DNA of 64,000 nucleotides from TMED14 sp002378565 (GCA_943846715.1 OX044356.1:868001-932000); one strand, 5' to 3'. Shown: positions 17,323 through 26,846, counted from the first letter of the stretch. Notes: generated by a model not told the origin, from the sequence alone. Made by a program: numbers and translations.

Positions 17323-17787
17323 TTGAACATTCCTTTAAGTAAACACCTGCAACACGGCGAACTCAATCCTGAAGATAAAGCACTGGTAGACAGAGCTATT
17401 GCTGATCTTCCCAATGCTTACGCTCCCTACAGCAACTTCAGGGTATCGGCAGCTATTCGCTTGGATAATGGCAGCATCCTTTCAGGCTGTAACCAAGAAA
17501 ACAGCTCCTTTCCTGTAGGTATCTGCGCAGAACGCGTGGTGCTCTCCGCAGTCCATGCCAGCCACCCTGGCGCCAGGGTTTTGTCCATGGCTATTGTTTG
17601 CAATGATGGCAAAGAAGGCCCCCATGAACCCACCGCCCCTTGCGGCATGTGTCGCCAAGCCTTGAGTGATCAGGTAAGCCGGCAATCGACGGGCATGCGT
17701 TTGATTCTATCCACCATCAACGGGCCTACATGGGTCCTTGATGAAGCCACTGACCTGCTGCCCTTTCGCTTTGATTTCCAGCAATGA
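17317..17787 (+). CDS. cdd: Cytidine deaminase
   Basis: The 156-residue protein has the zinc site of cytidine deaminases: CAERVV near residue 69 (Cys ligand and catalytic Glu) and PCGMCRQ near 110 (two Cys ligands). NAYAPYSNFRVSAAI is the substrate-binding opening. It deaminates cytidine and deoxycytidine in pyrimidine salvage. I used ATG 17317 rather than an in-frame start at 17266 because the longer form would overlap cinA and add residues not found in the family. cutC follows 36 bases downstream on the same strand. Confidence 0.92.
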   Translation: MQLNIPLSKHLQHGELNPEDKALVDRAIADLPNAYAPYSNFRVSAAIRLDNGSILSGCNQENSSFPVGICAERVVLSAVHASHPGARVLSMAIVCNDGKEGPHEPTAPCGMCRQALSDQVSRQSTGMRLILSTINGPTWVLDEATDLLPFRFDFQQ

Positions 17788-17823
17788 CCACGGCATGTCG
17801 GTGAGTTGATGTAACTTATCTGC

Positions 17824-18495
17824 ATGCTAGAAGTGTGCACATTCTCCCTAGAGGACGCATTCACTGCAGCCCATGCCGGGGCGCAACGACTTGAGATCTG
17901 CAGCAATGTGTCGGCGGGTGGCTTGACTGCACCAGCAGAATGGGTGTTTGTTCTCAAACAAACATTGACCATCCCTTTGGTGGCTATGGCCAGGCATCGT
18001 GGCGGATCCTTTGTGTACACAGAAGAAGACTGGGTTTTAACCACCAAAAATGCAGAAAATCTCCTCATGCAAGGCGCTGACGCCATTGTGTTTGGTGGAC
18101 TTAAAGCAGATGGCACCCTGAATTTTGATCAATGCAAGAAACTCAATGACAACTTAGGTATTCCCACGGTATTACATCGAGCCTTTGATGCCACACCATC
18201 CCCAAAAGATGCCCTAGAGGCAGCCATCGAAGCGGGATTCAGCCGCATCCTGACTGGTATCGGCAGTCACTCCATGGATCAATTGCAGGCCCTGCAAAAA
18301 CAAGCCAATGGCCGCATCCAGTTGCTACCTGGTGGTGGCATCAGGCAGGGCAATGCACAGCGTTACCTATCAATTGGGCTTGAACAACTCCACTCATCTG
18401 CCATCACGCAAATAGGACATGGTGTCAACGCCAAAGAAGTGCAGGCACTGCTCGCTTGTATGGCAAACAATCAACACCTTCAGCTCAGCAAATAG
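17824..18495 (+). CDS. cutC: CutC family protein
   Basis: This 223-residue TIM-barrel protein has the CutC signature LEVCTFSLEDAFTAAHAGAQ followed by RLEICSNVSAGGLTA, and the C-terminal glycine segment LLPGGGIRQGNAQ. The family was named for copper homeostasis in E. coli, but that role is disputed and the enzymatic activity is unknown. Its 3' end overlaps the 3' end of the convergent glycosylasparaginase gene by 16 nt, so no terminator fits between them. Confidence 0.9.
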   Translation: MLEVCTFSLEDAFTAAHAGAQRLEICSNVSAGGLTAPAEWVFVLKQTLTIPLVAMARHRGGSFVYTEEDWVLTTKNAENLLMQGADAIVFGGLKADGTLNFDQCKKLNDNLGIPTVLHRAFDATPSPKDALEAAIEAGFSRILTGIGSHSMDQLQALQKQANGRIQLLPGGGIRQGNAQRYLSIGLEQLHSSAITQIGHGVNAKEVQALLACMANNQHLQLSK

Positions 18496-19463
18496 GGGGC
18501 GTCAATAAGGGTGGATCCATTGGATGACTGGACAGCGTACTGAAAGCCTTTTTGAAGGGAGTAGCCGCCAACCTGACCTTGAACATCCATGGCAATAAAG
18601 CCTATCTGTGTGTGCTTCAAGTCAGCACCTCGCTTCACAAACAGCTGATGAATTTTTTTCACCGCCTTTTCACAAGCGACCTGCGGACTGTATCCACGTT
18701 CCATTTCAGAAACCACCCGGTAGGATCCGACCACCCGTATCACTTCTTCCCCATGCCCTGTGGCTGTGGCAGCTCCCACATCACCATCCACATAGAGGCC
18801 TGCGCCTATGATGGGACTATCCCCTACCCTGCCACGCATCTTGTAGGCCATGCCGCTTGTTGTGCACATGCCAGCTAAATGCCCGTTGGCATCCATGGAG
18901 AGTTGCCCAATGGTGTCATGGTTTTCAACATTTACTATCGGTTGGTACTGATTTTCCGCCTTCCAGTTTTCCCAGTCTTTGATGGATGCTTCAAGCAATA
19001 GGTTTTCCAAAGGGAAACCCATCTCGATGGCAAAGGCACGCGCACCCTCTCCCACCAGCATCACATGAGGTGTTTGCTCCATCACAGCCCGAGCCAATGA
19101 ACTGACGTGCACAATGTCTTCAACAGCTGCCACAGAGCCAATATTCCCCATGTGGTCCATGCAGCAAGCATCCAAGGTCACCACCCCATCACGGTCTGGC
19201 CGACCACCCATGCCGACAGATCGCTCGTCAGGATCCGCTTCACACAGCTTCACTGCAGCCTCCGTGGCATCAAGGGCTGTAGCCCCATCTTCCATCATGG
19301 CAACAGCCTTTGCGGTGGTCTTCTCACCAAAACGCCATGTGGCAATGGAGATGGGTTTGTTGACCTGTCTTGGATCTTGTGTCAGCAGGCTGCCTTCTGC
19401 CTGGAGTACGGGGAGGCTAGCTGCGCCTGCCCCCATAAGTTTAAGAAAATCAATGCGCTTCAT
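18480..19463 (-). CDS. N4-(beta-N-acetylglucosaminyl)-L-asparaginase (glycosylasparaginase)
   Basis: The 327-residue protein is an N-terminal nucleophile hydrolase. The self-cleavage site is HDTIG, with T184 as the nucleophile released by autoproteolysis; MRGRVGDSPIIGAG near 212 and TATGHGEEVIR are further conserved blocks. It cleaves the GlcNAc-Asn bond of N-glycosylated peptides. The start MKRIDFLKLMGAGAASLPVL looks like an export signal of the single-Arg-Lys type, so the enzyme is probably periplasmic. A longer reading frame upstream overlaps the hexosaminidase gene and was not used; with this start the overlap is 14 nt. The family also includes taspase-like asparaginases. Confidence 0.88.
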   Translation of the reverse strand: MKRIDFLKLMGAGAASLPVLQAEGSLLTQDPRQVNKPISIATWRFGEKTTAKAVAMMEDGATALDATEAAVKLCEADPDERSVGMGGRPDRDGVVTLDACCMDHMGNIGSVAAVEDIVHVSSLARAVMEQTPHVMLVGEGARAFAIEMGFPLENLLLEASIKDWENWKAENQYQPIVNVENHDTIGQLSMDANGHLAGMCTTSGMAYKMRGRVGDSPIIGAGLYVDGDVGAATATGHGEEVIRVVGSYRVVSEMERGYSPQVACEKAVKKIHQLFVKRGADLKHTQIGFIAMDVQGQVGGYSLQKGFQYAVQSSNGSTLIDAPYLLS

Positions 19464-21120
19464 GTAGGTGATGTGTTGCTTGGTTCCAATGCAGTTGATC
19501 CATGCGTTGCGCATGGTATTGCAGTGCTTGATCAAAGGTGGCCGAATCCCTGGCACCAGACCACAGGATTTCTGCCAATGCAGATGCGCGTGGCTGAACC
19601 ATGTATTCAACATGTTCAGGCGTCTCCATGTATTCAGTCCACACGTTGCCTTGTGCTCCAATGATAAAGGCTGACACTGAGCTGTCATTTGACAGAGGTT
19701 GGTAGGCGTAAACATCCCAAAGGCTGTTGTGACCACCAATAGCATGCGGCTCTTGACTAGGGTCTGACTGGTAATGATCAAAGTACAATGGCTTGCCTGG
19801 TGTCATGACCACCTCATGGCCCATTGAAGCTGCAGCTAAGCCACCCTTTTCGCCACGCCAGGACATGACCTTTGCATTTGGCGCCAGCCCACCTTCAAGA
19901 ATCTCGTCCCACCCGATGATGTCCCTGCCGCGTTGATTGACATGCTTTTCAATGCGTTGAATGAAATAGCTCTGAAGCTGGTGCTCATTATCCAGCCCCT
20001 CTGCCACCATGCGCTGTTGACAGGCAGCACAGGTTTCCCATCGAGCCTTGGGTGACTCATCTCCGCCAATGTGAATAACCTTGGAAGGGAAAAGGTCCAT
20101 GACTTCATCCAAGACCGTGGTCAAGAAGTCAAAAACCGAATCCTTGCCGGCACAGTAAACATCTTCAAAGACCCCCCAGCCCGTGGCAACGGGAAGGAGC
20201 TCAGATTGGCAACTCAACCATGGGTAGGCAGCGATGGCCGCCCTGGAGTGGCCGGGCAGTTCAATCTCTGGAATCACTTCAATGCCCAGCGATGTCGCAT
20301 AAGCAACCACCTCAAGGATGTCATCCTGGCTGTAGAAGCCGCCATACGTTGTTGAGTCAAATCGCTGATCGCTGTATGGTCCGATTTGTGACGCCGCACG
20401 CCATGCACCGACATCGGTTAGCAAGGGGTATGCTTCAATGGCGATGCGCCACCCTTGATCTTCCGTCAAATGCCAATGAAATCGGTTGAATTTGTGAAAT
20501 GCCAGGTTATCTAGGTATTTTTTGATGAAAATCACATCAAAAAAATGCCGGCACACATCCAAATGCATCCCGCGGTAAGCATGCAAGGGGCGGTCAGTGA
20601 TTTGCAAAAGGGGCCAATGAAAGCCTGGCTTTAAACTGCCGTTGAAATCCTCAGACCAAAAATCTGCAGGGGTTAACTGTCGCAACGTTTGCAAACCATT
20701 CATCAAGCCTTGCTGGTCTCCAAAGCGAAGAGCCACGCCATCAACCTCAATGTGCAGGTCATATGACCCTTCTTTTGCAGCAAAATCCTGGTCATTATCA
20801 AGCCAAAGATGGCTGCTGGCTTTTACCATGGTTTTCTGCTCCCCACGATTGGCCAATTGCTCCGACAAACCAAGGTCTGCAAACCATGTAGCTATCCAGG
20901 ATTGGCTCGCCTCTGTGCATGCATCAAAACCATGAACCATAAGGTGATTCACCGGCCCCGTGAACCCGCCCACGACATGCAGTTCACTCGGCGCAGGAAT
21001 CAATGAGGTTGGATCCACTATGTCAATGACAGAATCTGTCACCTGGGGTGATTGGCAGCTTAGTGCGCTGCATCCAATCACAAGGACTAAGTAGGTGGGA
21101 AATTGATGTGGCCATTTCAT
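19450..21120 (-). CDS. Beta-N-acetylhexosaminidase lipoprotein (GH20)
   Basis: This 556-residue protein starts with a lipoprotein signal ending in the lipobox VIGC (Cys17). A GH20b-like N-terminal domain (to about residue 175) precedes the GH20 barrel with HWHLTEDQGWRI near 215 and the catalytic Asp-Glu pair D354-E355 in HIGGDESP. It removes terminal GlcNAc or GalNAc from glycans by substrate-assisted catalysis. I chose the ATG at 21120 because the signal peptide starts there; an in-frame start 72 bases upstream adds unrelated residues. The glycosylasparaginase gene follows with a small overlap, and a TonB receptor gene precedes it. Confidence 0.92.
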   Translation of the reverse strand: MKWPHQFPTYLVLVIGCSALSCQSPQVTDSVIDIVDPTSLIPAPSELHVVGGFTGPVNHLMVHGFDACTEASQSWIATWFADLGLSEQLANRGEQKTMVKASSHLWLDNDQDFAAKEGSYDLHIEVDGVALRFGDQQGLMNGLQTLRQLTPADFWSEDFNGSLKPGFHWPLLQITDRPLHAYRGMHLDVCRHFFDVIFIKKYLDNLAFHKFNRFHWHLTEDQGWRIAIEAYPLLTDVGAWRAASQIGPYSDQRFDSTTYGGFYSQDDILEVVAYATSLGIEVIPEIELPGHSRAAIAAYPWLSCQSELLPVATGWGVFEDVYCAGKDSVFDFLTTVLDEVMDLFPSKVIHIGGDESPKARWETCAACQQRMVAEGLDNEHQLQSYFIQRIEKHVNQRGRDIIGWDEILEGGLAPNAKVMSWRGEKGGLAAASMGHEVVMTPGKPLYFDHYQSDPSQEPHAIGGHNSLWDVYAYQPLSNDSSVSAFIIGAQGNVWTEYMETPEHVEYMVQPRASALAEILWSGARDSATFDQALQYHAQRMDQLHWNQATHHLHEAH

Positions 21121-21206
21121 CCCAACAATATCGGAAGAAAAGCCCTGTGGTTTCAAAACAAATGAAGAAGCCAACCATGAATACCCTGTCATGGGTAAAG
21201 CTTAAC

Positions 21207-23474
21207 CTAAAACGTGTAGCGAATTGAAAAGATCAAATTGCGACCGGCAGCATTGATGCCTGATGCAAAGGTCCGGTATTGCAAATCAGCTATGTTCTGA
21301 ATGCCACTTTGAAAATACCAACCTTGCTTGAGGCGCATCGAGAGATGCATATTCACAGTCTGCCATGAAGGCATACCAACTGGCGTGGCATAACGGGCAT
21401 TGTCCTCCCCCGTTAACAGGTACTCATCGATGTGCTTCCATCCTGCACCCAAAAGGAACAAGTCAGCCCTAAAAATACCCTTGGTGTAATTCAATGAGGC
21501 CTTGTATGTCATCGGCGGGATGTGATCCATTGGCATGACTTTCATGTCTTGAGAAAGCATCCGCCCCTTGACCAAGTGCATGTTACCCTCTGCCTTCCAT
21601 TCGCGGCTGAACACATGCATGGCTGAAGCAGAAAAGCCCAACAGGTAAGCATGACCCATGTTGCTTTGTGACAAGACTTGAGACATCTCACCATTGTACA
21701 CAATGGAATCGCTGCCATACAAACCTGAAGGCTGTATCACCAAGGCATCGGTTAAAGAGGTGCTGAATACGTGAAGCTCATAATTGCTGCCCTTGTCAAA
21801 GACCTTGGTTTTAGACAACTCCAAGGTGAACGCTTGCTCTGGCCGCAAATAAGGGTTAGGTACAATGATTCGACCAGGTGAGGTGTTGAACACTTTAGCT
21901 ACATCATCAATGTTTGGAGCTCGAAAGCCTGTGGTTGCTGAGACTGTGTATTTCAATCGATCATGCGGGGAATAAATCAGACCCATGCTACCTGATGCAA
22001 CCGGCATGGCTTGGTTTATGTGCTGAAAGGGAAAAGGAAAGAATGTGCTATCGGTGAACTCGCTGTAAAGCTGACTCAGCCCCACCCTGAACCCCTCAGA
22101 CAAGGTCAAGTGCTCATTAATTTCATTGACGTGGGTGGCAAATACTGCCAATGATTTCATTTGATTCACCCCTCCTGGGTAGCGACTGTCTATAGGGCGT
22201 TGATCCCATGCATCCATGACGTGTTGTTTAAACGCATTGGATTGAACCCCCTGAATGGATCCATCGATGCCCGCACGAAGCACATTGCCTTGCCAGCGTT
22301 TCTCGCCATCTGCGTTGAAGCCCCACACAACAACATCCTCGATGCGATAATTCCTGTAGGGGTTGTTGAATTTCCTTGTCATGCGGCTTTCCTGCACAAC
22401 TTGCTTGTACGCGGTCACATTGACCCCATCAAAGCCCCATTGGTCGCGCCCCTTGTATTTGTAGGCAAACAAGGATCTGTCTTGTGGGCCATAATACCAT
22501 TCAGCATATTTCAACAAGGGACGACCAAGCGGGCCAAACCCTTCTTTGTCCGTCAAACGGTCATAGCGCATCACGTTGGATGAGGTCGACACCTGAATGT
22601 TTACTTGATGGACGCGACCTGGACGAAAACGCCACAAGGTTTTATGCAAAAGATCATTTTGCGTGTAGGATGAGCCAACCTGCAACCAAGGGTCAGGGTT
22701 GCTGTGTACACTGTCATGGCCCATGAAGGTGGACTGGTAAACCCTTCGCTCACCATAGGGCAATCCGTAGGATGGATTAATCTTGCGCCCTGATCGCAAA
22801 TCACCAAAGGCAGATTGCGTTAAAGTGGTCAGTGATGCCAAGCGTTTACCGGATGCTTTCACTTCCACATGGGAGACCTTGCCATTGTTTACCGACGTGG
22901 TTTTCAGCAACATTTGCCCATTGATCCGGTATGTGCCTGTAAACTTAGGTGTCTTGGTCATGAAGTGAACAACGCCACCAAGGGCATCGCTCCCATAGGC
23001 ATTGGAGGTAGGGCCAAATGACACTTCAATGCGATCCAAACTCAACGGATCCACCGTGATGGCATTTTGCAAGTGGCCGCTTCGGTAAATCAAATTATTC
23101 ATGCGAATGCCATCGACGACCAAAAGAACCCGATTGGCCTCCATGCCACGCAAGATGATGCTGCCTCCGCCTTGTTGGCTTTTTTGAATGGCAATGGATG
23201 CATGGGTTGCCAACACATCAACAGTGCTTGAACCCAGTGACTGCTGAATTTTTGCCGTGGGTATTAAGTCAATTTCTTGAATCACACGCTGCCTTTTCTC
23301 TGCCGTCCGATAAGCTGACACAACCACCTCATCCAAGGGATTGTACACAGAGTCTTTTGCCTTTTTTAATCGAAATTCTACACGAAAGGTTCCGCTTTCA
23401 ATCACTTGCGCATGAGCCATGCCCGCTGAAATGAGCAGTGACAGGGAGATCATAAGGGGTGTCCGATTAAACAT
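21207..23474 (-). CDS. TonB-dependent outer-membrane receptor
   Basis: The 755-residue protein has a signal peptide (MFNRTPLMISLSLLISAGMAHAQ), a plug domain from about residue 60 (VLATHASIAIQ, GSIILRGMEANRVLLVVDGIRMNN) and a 22-strand type barrel ending in the aromatic strand NLIFSIRYTF. There is no carboxypeptidase-regulatory-like N-terminal domain, and no SusD partner is adjacent, so this is more like a siderophore/cobalamin/heme-type receptor than a SusC. Its substrate is unknown. The hexosaminidase and glycosylasparaginase genes lie immediately downstream on the same strand (86-base gap), which hints that it may serve uptake of glycopeptide breakdown products, though that is inference. 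Confidence 0.9.
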   Translation of the reverse strand: MFNRTPLMISLSLLISAGMAHAQVIESGTFRVEFRLKKAKDSVYNPLDEVVVSAYRTAEKRQRVIQEIDLIPTAKIQQSLGSSTVDVLATHASIAIQKSQQGGGSIILRGMEANRVLLVVDGIRMNNLIYRSGHLQNAITVDPLSLDRIEVSFGPTSNAYGSDALGGVVHFMTKTPKFTGTYRINGQMLLKTTSVNNGKVSHVEVKASGKRLASLTTLTQSAFGDLRSGRKINPSYGLPYGERRVYQSTFMGHDSVHSNPDPWLQVGSSYTQNDLLHKTLWRFRPGRVHQVNIQVSTSSNVMRYDRLTDKEGFGPLGRPLLKYAEWYYGPQDRSLFAYKYKGRDQWGFDGVNVTAYKQVVQESRMTRKFNNPYRNYRIEDVVVWGFNADGEKRWQGNVLRAGIDGSIQGVQSNAFKQHVMDAWDQRPIDSRYPGGVNQMKSLAVFATHVNEINEHLTLSEGFRVGLSQLYSEFTDSTFFPFPFQHINQAMPVASGSMGLIYSPHDRLKYTVSATTGFRAPNIDDVAKVFNTSPGRIIVPNPYLRPEQAFTLELSKTKVFDKGSNYELHVFSTSLTDALVIQPSGLYGSDSIVYNGEMSQVLSQSNMGHAYLLGFSASAMHVFSREWKAEGNMHLVKGRMLSQDMKVMPMDHIPPMTYKASLNYTKGIFRADLFLLGAGWKHIDEYLLTGEDNARYATPVGMPSWQTVNMHLSMRLKQGWYFQSGIQNIADLQYRTFASGINAAGRNLIFSIRYTF

Positions 23475-23547
23475 CGGAGCAAGCTACTCAAAAACCCTAC
23501 CAAAATTTCTCACGGACAAAGGAAAAACCCTGACATTTGCTGGATTC

Positions 23548-24288
23548 ATGATTGCCATCCTTTCAAGCTCCAAAACCATGCAAGCAACCCCCGTCATGGG
23601 GACCCAACCTCCCTGCTTCATCAAGCAGGCTGAATCCCTTGCCAATCAACTCAAGGCCATGGACCATAAGGCCATTCAAGCCTTCTACCAGACCAGTGAT
23701 GCGATGACCCTCAAGGTGAGTGAAACCCTGAGTCAATGGAAAAGAAGTGGCAGCGGTGCGGCCCTATTCAGCTTCAAGGGTGATGCCTTTGGTCAATTGA
23801 ATCCTGGAAGCCTATCGGGCAAGGCTCAAATTCGGGCCAATGAGCAATTGATTATTGTATCAGGCCTCTATGGCATGCTCCGCCCCATGGACCAGATCAG
23901 TCCTTACCGGTTAGACATGAACCAGCGGCTCAATGATCAATCACTCAGGGCCTATTGGGCATCAATTGTCACCCAACAACTTGACCAACGACTTGAACCA
24001 GGTGGCATGGTGCTCAACCTTGCTTCACAGGAGTACGCTCAAGTAATTCTTCGCGATCAACTCAAAGCCCACCAATGGGTTGATGTCCAATTTTTACAAA
24101 AAAAAGACGGTGCTAGCCGCCAGATGTCCGTGTTCTCCAAACAGGCTCGTGGGTTGATGGCACGACACCTTTGCAGCATCGAACATGCTGACCTCAATCA
24201 CATCAAAGCATTTCAAGCAGATGGCTACCGGCTTGACCGCTTGAACTCCACAGAATCCCAACTGACATTCACCCGGAAGGCACCTTAA
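23548..24288 (+). CDS. yaaA: Peroxide-stress protein YaaA (DUF328)
   Basis: The 246-residue protein begins MIAILSSSKTM, the usual opening of the family, and contains GLYGMLRPMDQISPYRLDM near residue 110 and NLASQEYAQVI near 152. In E. coli YaaA lowers intracellular iron and limits oxidative DNA damage; the family fold binds DNA. I selected ATG 23548; the reading frame extends upstream to 23419, but that part overlaps the divergent TonB receptor gene and does not resemble the family. It is followed 3 bases later by the EamA transporter. Confidence 0.9.
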   Translation: MIAILSSSKTMQATPVMGTQPPCFIKQAESLANQLKAMDHKAIQAFYQTSDAMTLKVSETLSQWKRSGSGAALFSFKGDAFGQLNPGSLSGKAQIRANEQLIIVSGLYGMLRPMDQISPYRLDMNQRLNDQSLRAYWASIVTQQLDQRLEPGGMVLNLASQEYAQVILRDQLKAHQWVDVQFLQKKDGASRQMSVFSKQARGLMARHLCSIEHADLNHIKAFQADGYRLDRLNSTESQLTFTRKAP

Positions 24289-24291
24289 TCA

Positions 24292-25185
24292 ATGTTGGAA
24301 CCAGCAGCCATGAAGAAACCCCATTCCAGCCTAACAAAGAACAACAAAAAGGGCATTCAAATGATGCTGCTTTCTGTGCTGTTTTTTGCAGCAATGAATT
24401 TGATTGTCAAATACTTACCACACCTTCCAGCCACAGAATTGGTGCTATTCAGGGCCATCGTCACCTTGATCATGTCCTTCAGCATGTTGACCTTTCAGGG
24501 CATCTCACCTTGGGGTAAAAACAAGCGATGGCTAATCATCCGTGGACTCGCTGGAACCATTGCACTGACCATGTATTTCTACACGGTGCAGAACATGCCT
24601 TTGTCAGCAGCCATTACCCTGCAATACCTCAGCCCCTTCTTTACTGCCTTCATTGCGGGCTACCTCCTGAAGGAAAAAACCCAATCAGCGCAATGGGGCT
24701 TCTTCTTGGTCTCCTTTCTAGGCATTGCCATGCTTAAATGGTCCAGTGAAGTGATTCCCACGGATTTGCTGTTGATTGGTGTGGGGTCAAGCATGCTGAG
24801 TGGCTTAGCCTACAATGCCGTCCGCAAACTCAAAGATGAAAACCCTCTTGTGATTGTGATGTATTTCTCATTGATTGCTTTCCCTATCATGCTGGTATTT
24901 GCCTTGTTCAATTGGGTTCCACCAACGGGATGGGATTGGGCCTTATTGCTTGGCCTCGGTGTCAGTACCCAGTACGCTCAACTGTACATGACAAAAAGCT
25001 ATCACCTTTCGGAAGTGAGTACCGTGGCGCCGTTGAAATACCTGGGTGTCATTTTTGCCATTGCATGGGACATCACCTTGTTTGATTTCATCCCTTCTGG
25101 CATGATGTTTATTGCCATAGGCCTGGTGATAGCTGGGGTGGTGCTAAATCTCTGGTACCAATCGCGTCAAAAGGTCAACGCCTAA
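24292..25185 (+). CDS. EamA/DMT-family transporter
   Basis: This 297-residue polytopic protein has about ten hydrophobic segments arranged as two EamA repeats (residues 22-150 and 160-290). Typical family features include the short loop ATELVLFRAIVTL after helix 2 and LSAAITLQYLSPFFTAFIAG. DMT-superfamily proteins export or import small metabolites such as amino acids, purines and drugs; the substrate cannot be read from sequence. A second ATG at 24310 would remove six residues. It is probably co-transcribed with yaaA, and its end is 6 bases from the convergent helicase gene. Confidence 0.85.
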   Translation: MLEPAAMKKPHSSLTKNNKKGIQMMLLSVLFFAAMNLIVKYLPHLPATELVLFRAIVTLIMSFSMLTFQGISPWGKNKRWLIIRGLAGTIALTMYFYTVQNMPLSAAITLQYLSPFFTAFIAGYLLKEKTQSAQWGFFLVSFLGIAMLKWSSEVIPTDLLLIGVGSSMLSGLAYNAVRKLKDENPLVIVMYFSLIAFPIMLVFALFNWVPPTGWDWALLLGLGVSTQYAQLYMTKSYHLSEVSTVAPLKYLGVIFAIAWDITLFDFIPSGMMFIAIGLVIAGVVLNLWYQSRQKVNA

Positions 25186-25190
25186 GCAGC

Positions 25191-26441
25191 CTAGCGACGA
25201 TTCCCGCGATGGGATCCGCCCTTGCCGCCACCTGACTGAGGACGTCCACCACGACCACCACTGCTGTATCGGCTTTTCTTTGCAGAAGCATCCCATTCAG
25301 GACCATTGCCAATGTGCTCTGGCGGGTGTTTTTTATCCAGTTTTCGCTCAATCAGCTCTTCAATGCGAACAAAGCGGTACATGTCCTCCTGGCAAATAAA
25401 GGTGATGGCCATGCCCTTGCTCTTAGCTCGAGCCGTGCGGCCAATGCGGTGAACATAATCCTCTGCATCTGTTGGTACATCATAATTGATAACCAGATCG
25501 ATGCCTTTGATGTCAATGCCTCGACTCATCACGTCCGTTGCCACCAAAATGCGTGTTCTTCCGCTGCGGAAACCTGCAAGGGTCTCTTCACGTTCCTTCT
25601 GTGCATAATCTGAGGAAATACCTTCTGCATTGTAATTGGATCGCTTCAATTGGCGAGACAACTGCTCTACTTTCTTCTTGGTCGAACAGAAGATAAGGAT
25701 GGCTTGGAATAAATCCTTGTCCTTCAATAAATGCTTGACCATGCGATTTTTCTGATCCTCATGGGCCATATAAACCTCTTGAGTCACGCCTTCAGCTGGT
25801 TTTGAAACCGCCACACTGACCTCCAATGGGTTGTTCAAAATCTGATTCGCCAGTTTCCTGATTTTGTCTGCCATGGTAGCAGAAAACATCAAGCTTTGTC
25901 GCTTCTTTGGCAATTGCCCAATGATCTTCACGATGTCATCAAAGAAACCAATGTCAAGCATGCGGTCAGCCTCATCAAGAATCAAGTGCCTCACACCAGA
26001 AAATTTGCAATAACCCCGGTCAATGTGAGCGAGCAACCTGCCCGGTGTAGCAATAATGATATCTGCACCACCTTTCAAGGCACGCTCCTCAGAAGCCCAA
26101 TCAACGCCATCACGGCCACCATAAACTGAATGGCAATTGTGGTTCGTAAAATAAGCCAATCCCTGAACTTGTCGATCAATTTGAACGGCCAGTTCACGGG
26201 TGGGGCAAAGAATTAACACCTGCACCCCCGAATTATCCTCATCGCACAATAGCTGTAGCGTGGGTAATACAAAGGCTGCTGTTTTACCCGTACCTGTTTG
26301 TGCACAACCAATCAAATCCTTGCCTTCAAGGATGTGTGGAATGGCTTTTTCTTGAATTTCTGTTGCCTCCTTAAAATTCATGTAATGAATGGCGTCGAGA
26401 AGGGTATTGCTGAAGTCGAAGTCGGTAAAATAGGTAGGCAT
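25191..26441 (-). CDS. DEAD-box RNA helicase (RhlE-like)
   Basis: The 416-residue helicase contains AQTGTGKTAA (motif I), PTRELA (Ia), DEADRML (II), SAT (III) and HRIGRTARA (VI), followed by a short basic glycine-rich tail from about residue 385 (GGRGGRPQSGGGKGG). RhlE-like enzymes remodel RNA in ribosome assembly and RNA decay. The opening TDFDFSNTLLDAIHYMNFKEAT is the Q-motif region of the Bacteroidota RhlE-like group. It is the second of two DEAD-box genes here; the other is at 56.0-57.9 kb and has a different C-terminus. tRNA-Arg lies about 285 bases upstream. Confidence 0.93.
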   Translation of the reverse strand: MPTYFTDFDFSNTLLDAIHYMNFKEATEIQEKAIPHILEGKDLIGCAQTGTGKTAAFVLPTLQLLCDEDNSGVQVLILCPTRELAVQIDRQVQGLAYFTNHNCHSVYGGRDGVDWASEERALKGGADIIIATPGRLLAHIDRGYCKFSGVRHLILDEADRMLDIGFFDDIVKIIGQLPKKRQSLMFSATMADKIRKLANQILNNPLEVSVAVSKPAEGVTQEVYMAHEDQKNRMVKHLLKDKDLFQAILIFCSTKKKVEQLSRQLKRSNYNAEGISSDYAQKEREETLAGFRSGRTRILVATDVMSRGIDIKGIDLVINYDVPTDAEDYVHRIGRTARAKSKGMAITFICQEDMYRFVRIEELIERKLDKKHPPEHIGNGPEWDASAKKSRYSSGGRGGRPQSGGGKGGSHRGNRR

Positions 26442-26690
26442 GTGTCTTGTATTATGTCAGACGCCCTGATTGTTACGACGTCAAATTCTGCTGCATTGAC
26501 TGATGCTGAAAGGCTTGTCAATTCGGCCGCAAGATAGGAACACCAACCCTGAATCAATCATGCCGGCTCACGGGCAGCTTTATTCTGTGTTTTTATTGCC
26601 TATGCACAGTTTGGTTTGAATTCTCCTTTACTTAACTTTTAAAAGCAGACCGGTTACATTGGTGAATTTGAGCACCATTCGGTTAAACTT
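26442..26690. other. Intergenic stretch upstream of the DEAD-box gene
   Basis: About 250 bases between the helicase start and the tRNA-Arg terminator. I see no coding frame of normal quality, no tRNA and no clear hairpin. It must hold the helicase promoter; GACATAATACAAGAC just upstream of the start is A+T-rich but does not match TAnnTTTG. Confidence 0.5.
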
Positions 26691-26724
26691 AAAAAAGCCA
26701 ACCCTAAGCGGATTGGCTTTTTTT
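26691..26724 (-). terminator. Terminator downstream of tRNA-Arg
   Basis: An inverted repeat AGCCAATCC / GGTTGGCT (minus strand) with a six-base loop, followed by T6. Its mirror A/T run means it could work on both strands. It starts 2 bases after the tRNA 3' end. Confidence 0.8.
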
Positions 26725-26725
26725 G

Positions 26726-26799
26726 TGACCCCGCCAGGATTCAAACCTGGAACCTTCTGATCCGTAGTCAGATACTCTATTCAGTTGAGCTACGGGGCC
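26726..26799 (-). tRNA. tRNA-Arg (anticodon ACG)
   Basis: The minus strand folds as a cloverleaf: acceptor GGCCCCG / CGGGGTC with one G-U pair, D arm GCTCAACTGAATAGAGT, anticodon stem TCTGA / TCAGA with loop CTACGGA (ACG, expected to be deaminated to ICG), and T arm CCAGG TTTGAAT CCTGG. The discriminator base is A and CCA is not encoded. Confidence 0.95.
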
Positions 26800-26816
26800 T
26801 CTGGTATAAGAGGCTG

Positions 26817-26846
26817 CAAATATAATGACGAATCCTCCCCTGCAAA
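26817..26846 (-). promoter_or_regulatory. Bacteroidota-type promoter for tRNA-Arg
   Basis: TTTG, 18 bases, then TATATTTG on the minus strand, ending 17 bases before the tRNA 5' end. It matches the -33/-7 consensus of the phylum. Confidence 0.75.

Noticed and set aside
19107..19664. Plus-strand open frame of 185 codons
   Set aside because: Antisense to the glycosylasparaginase and GH20 genes, both of which have intact catalytic motifs.
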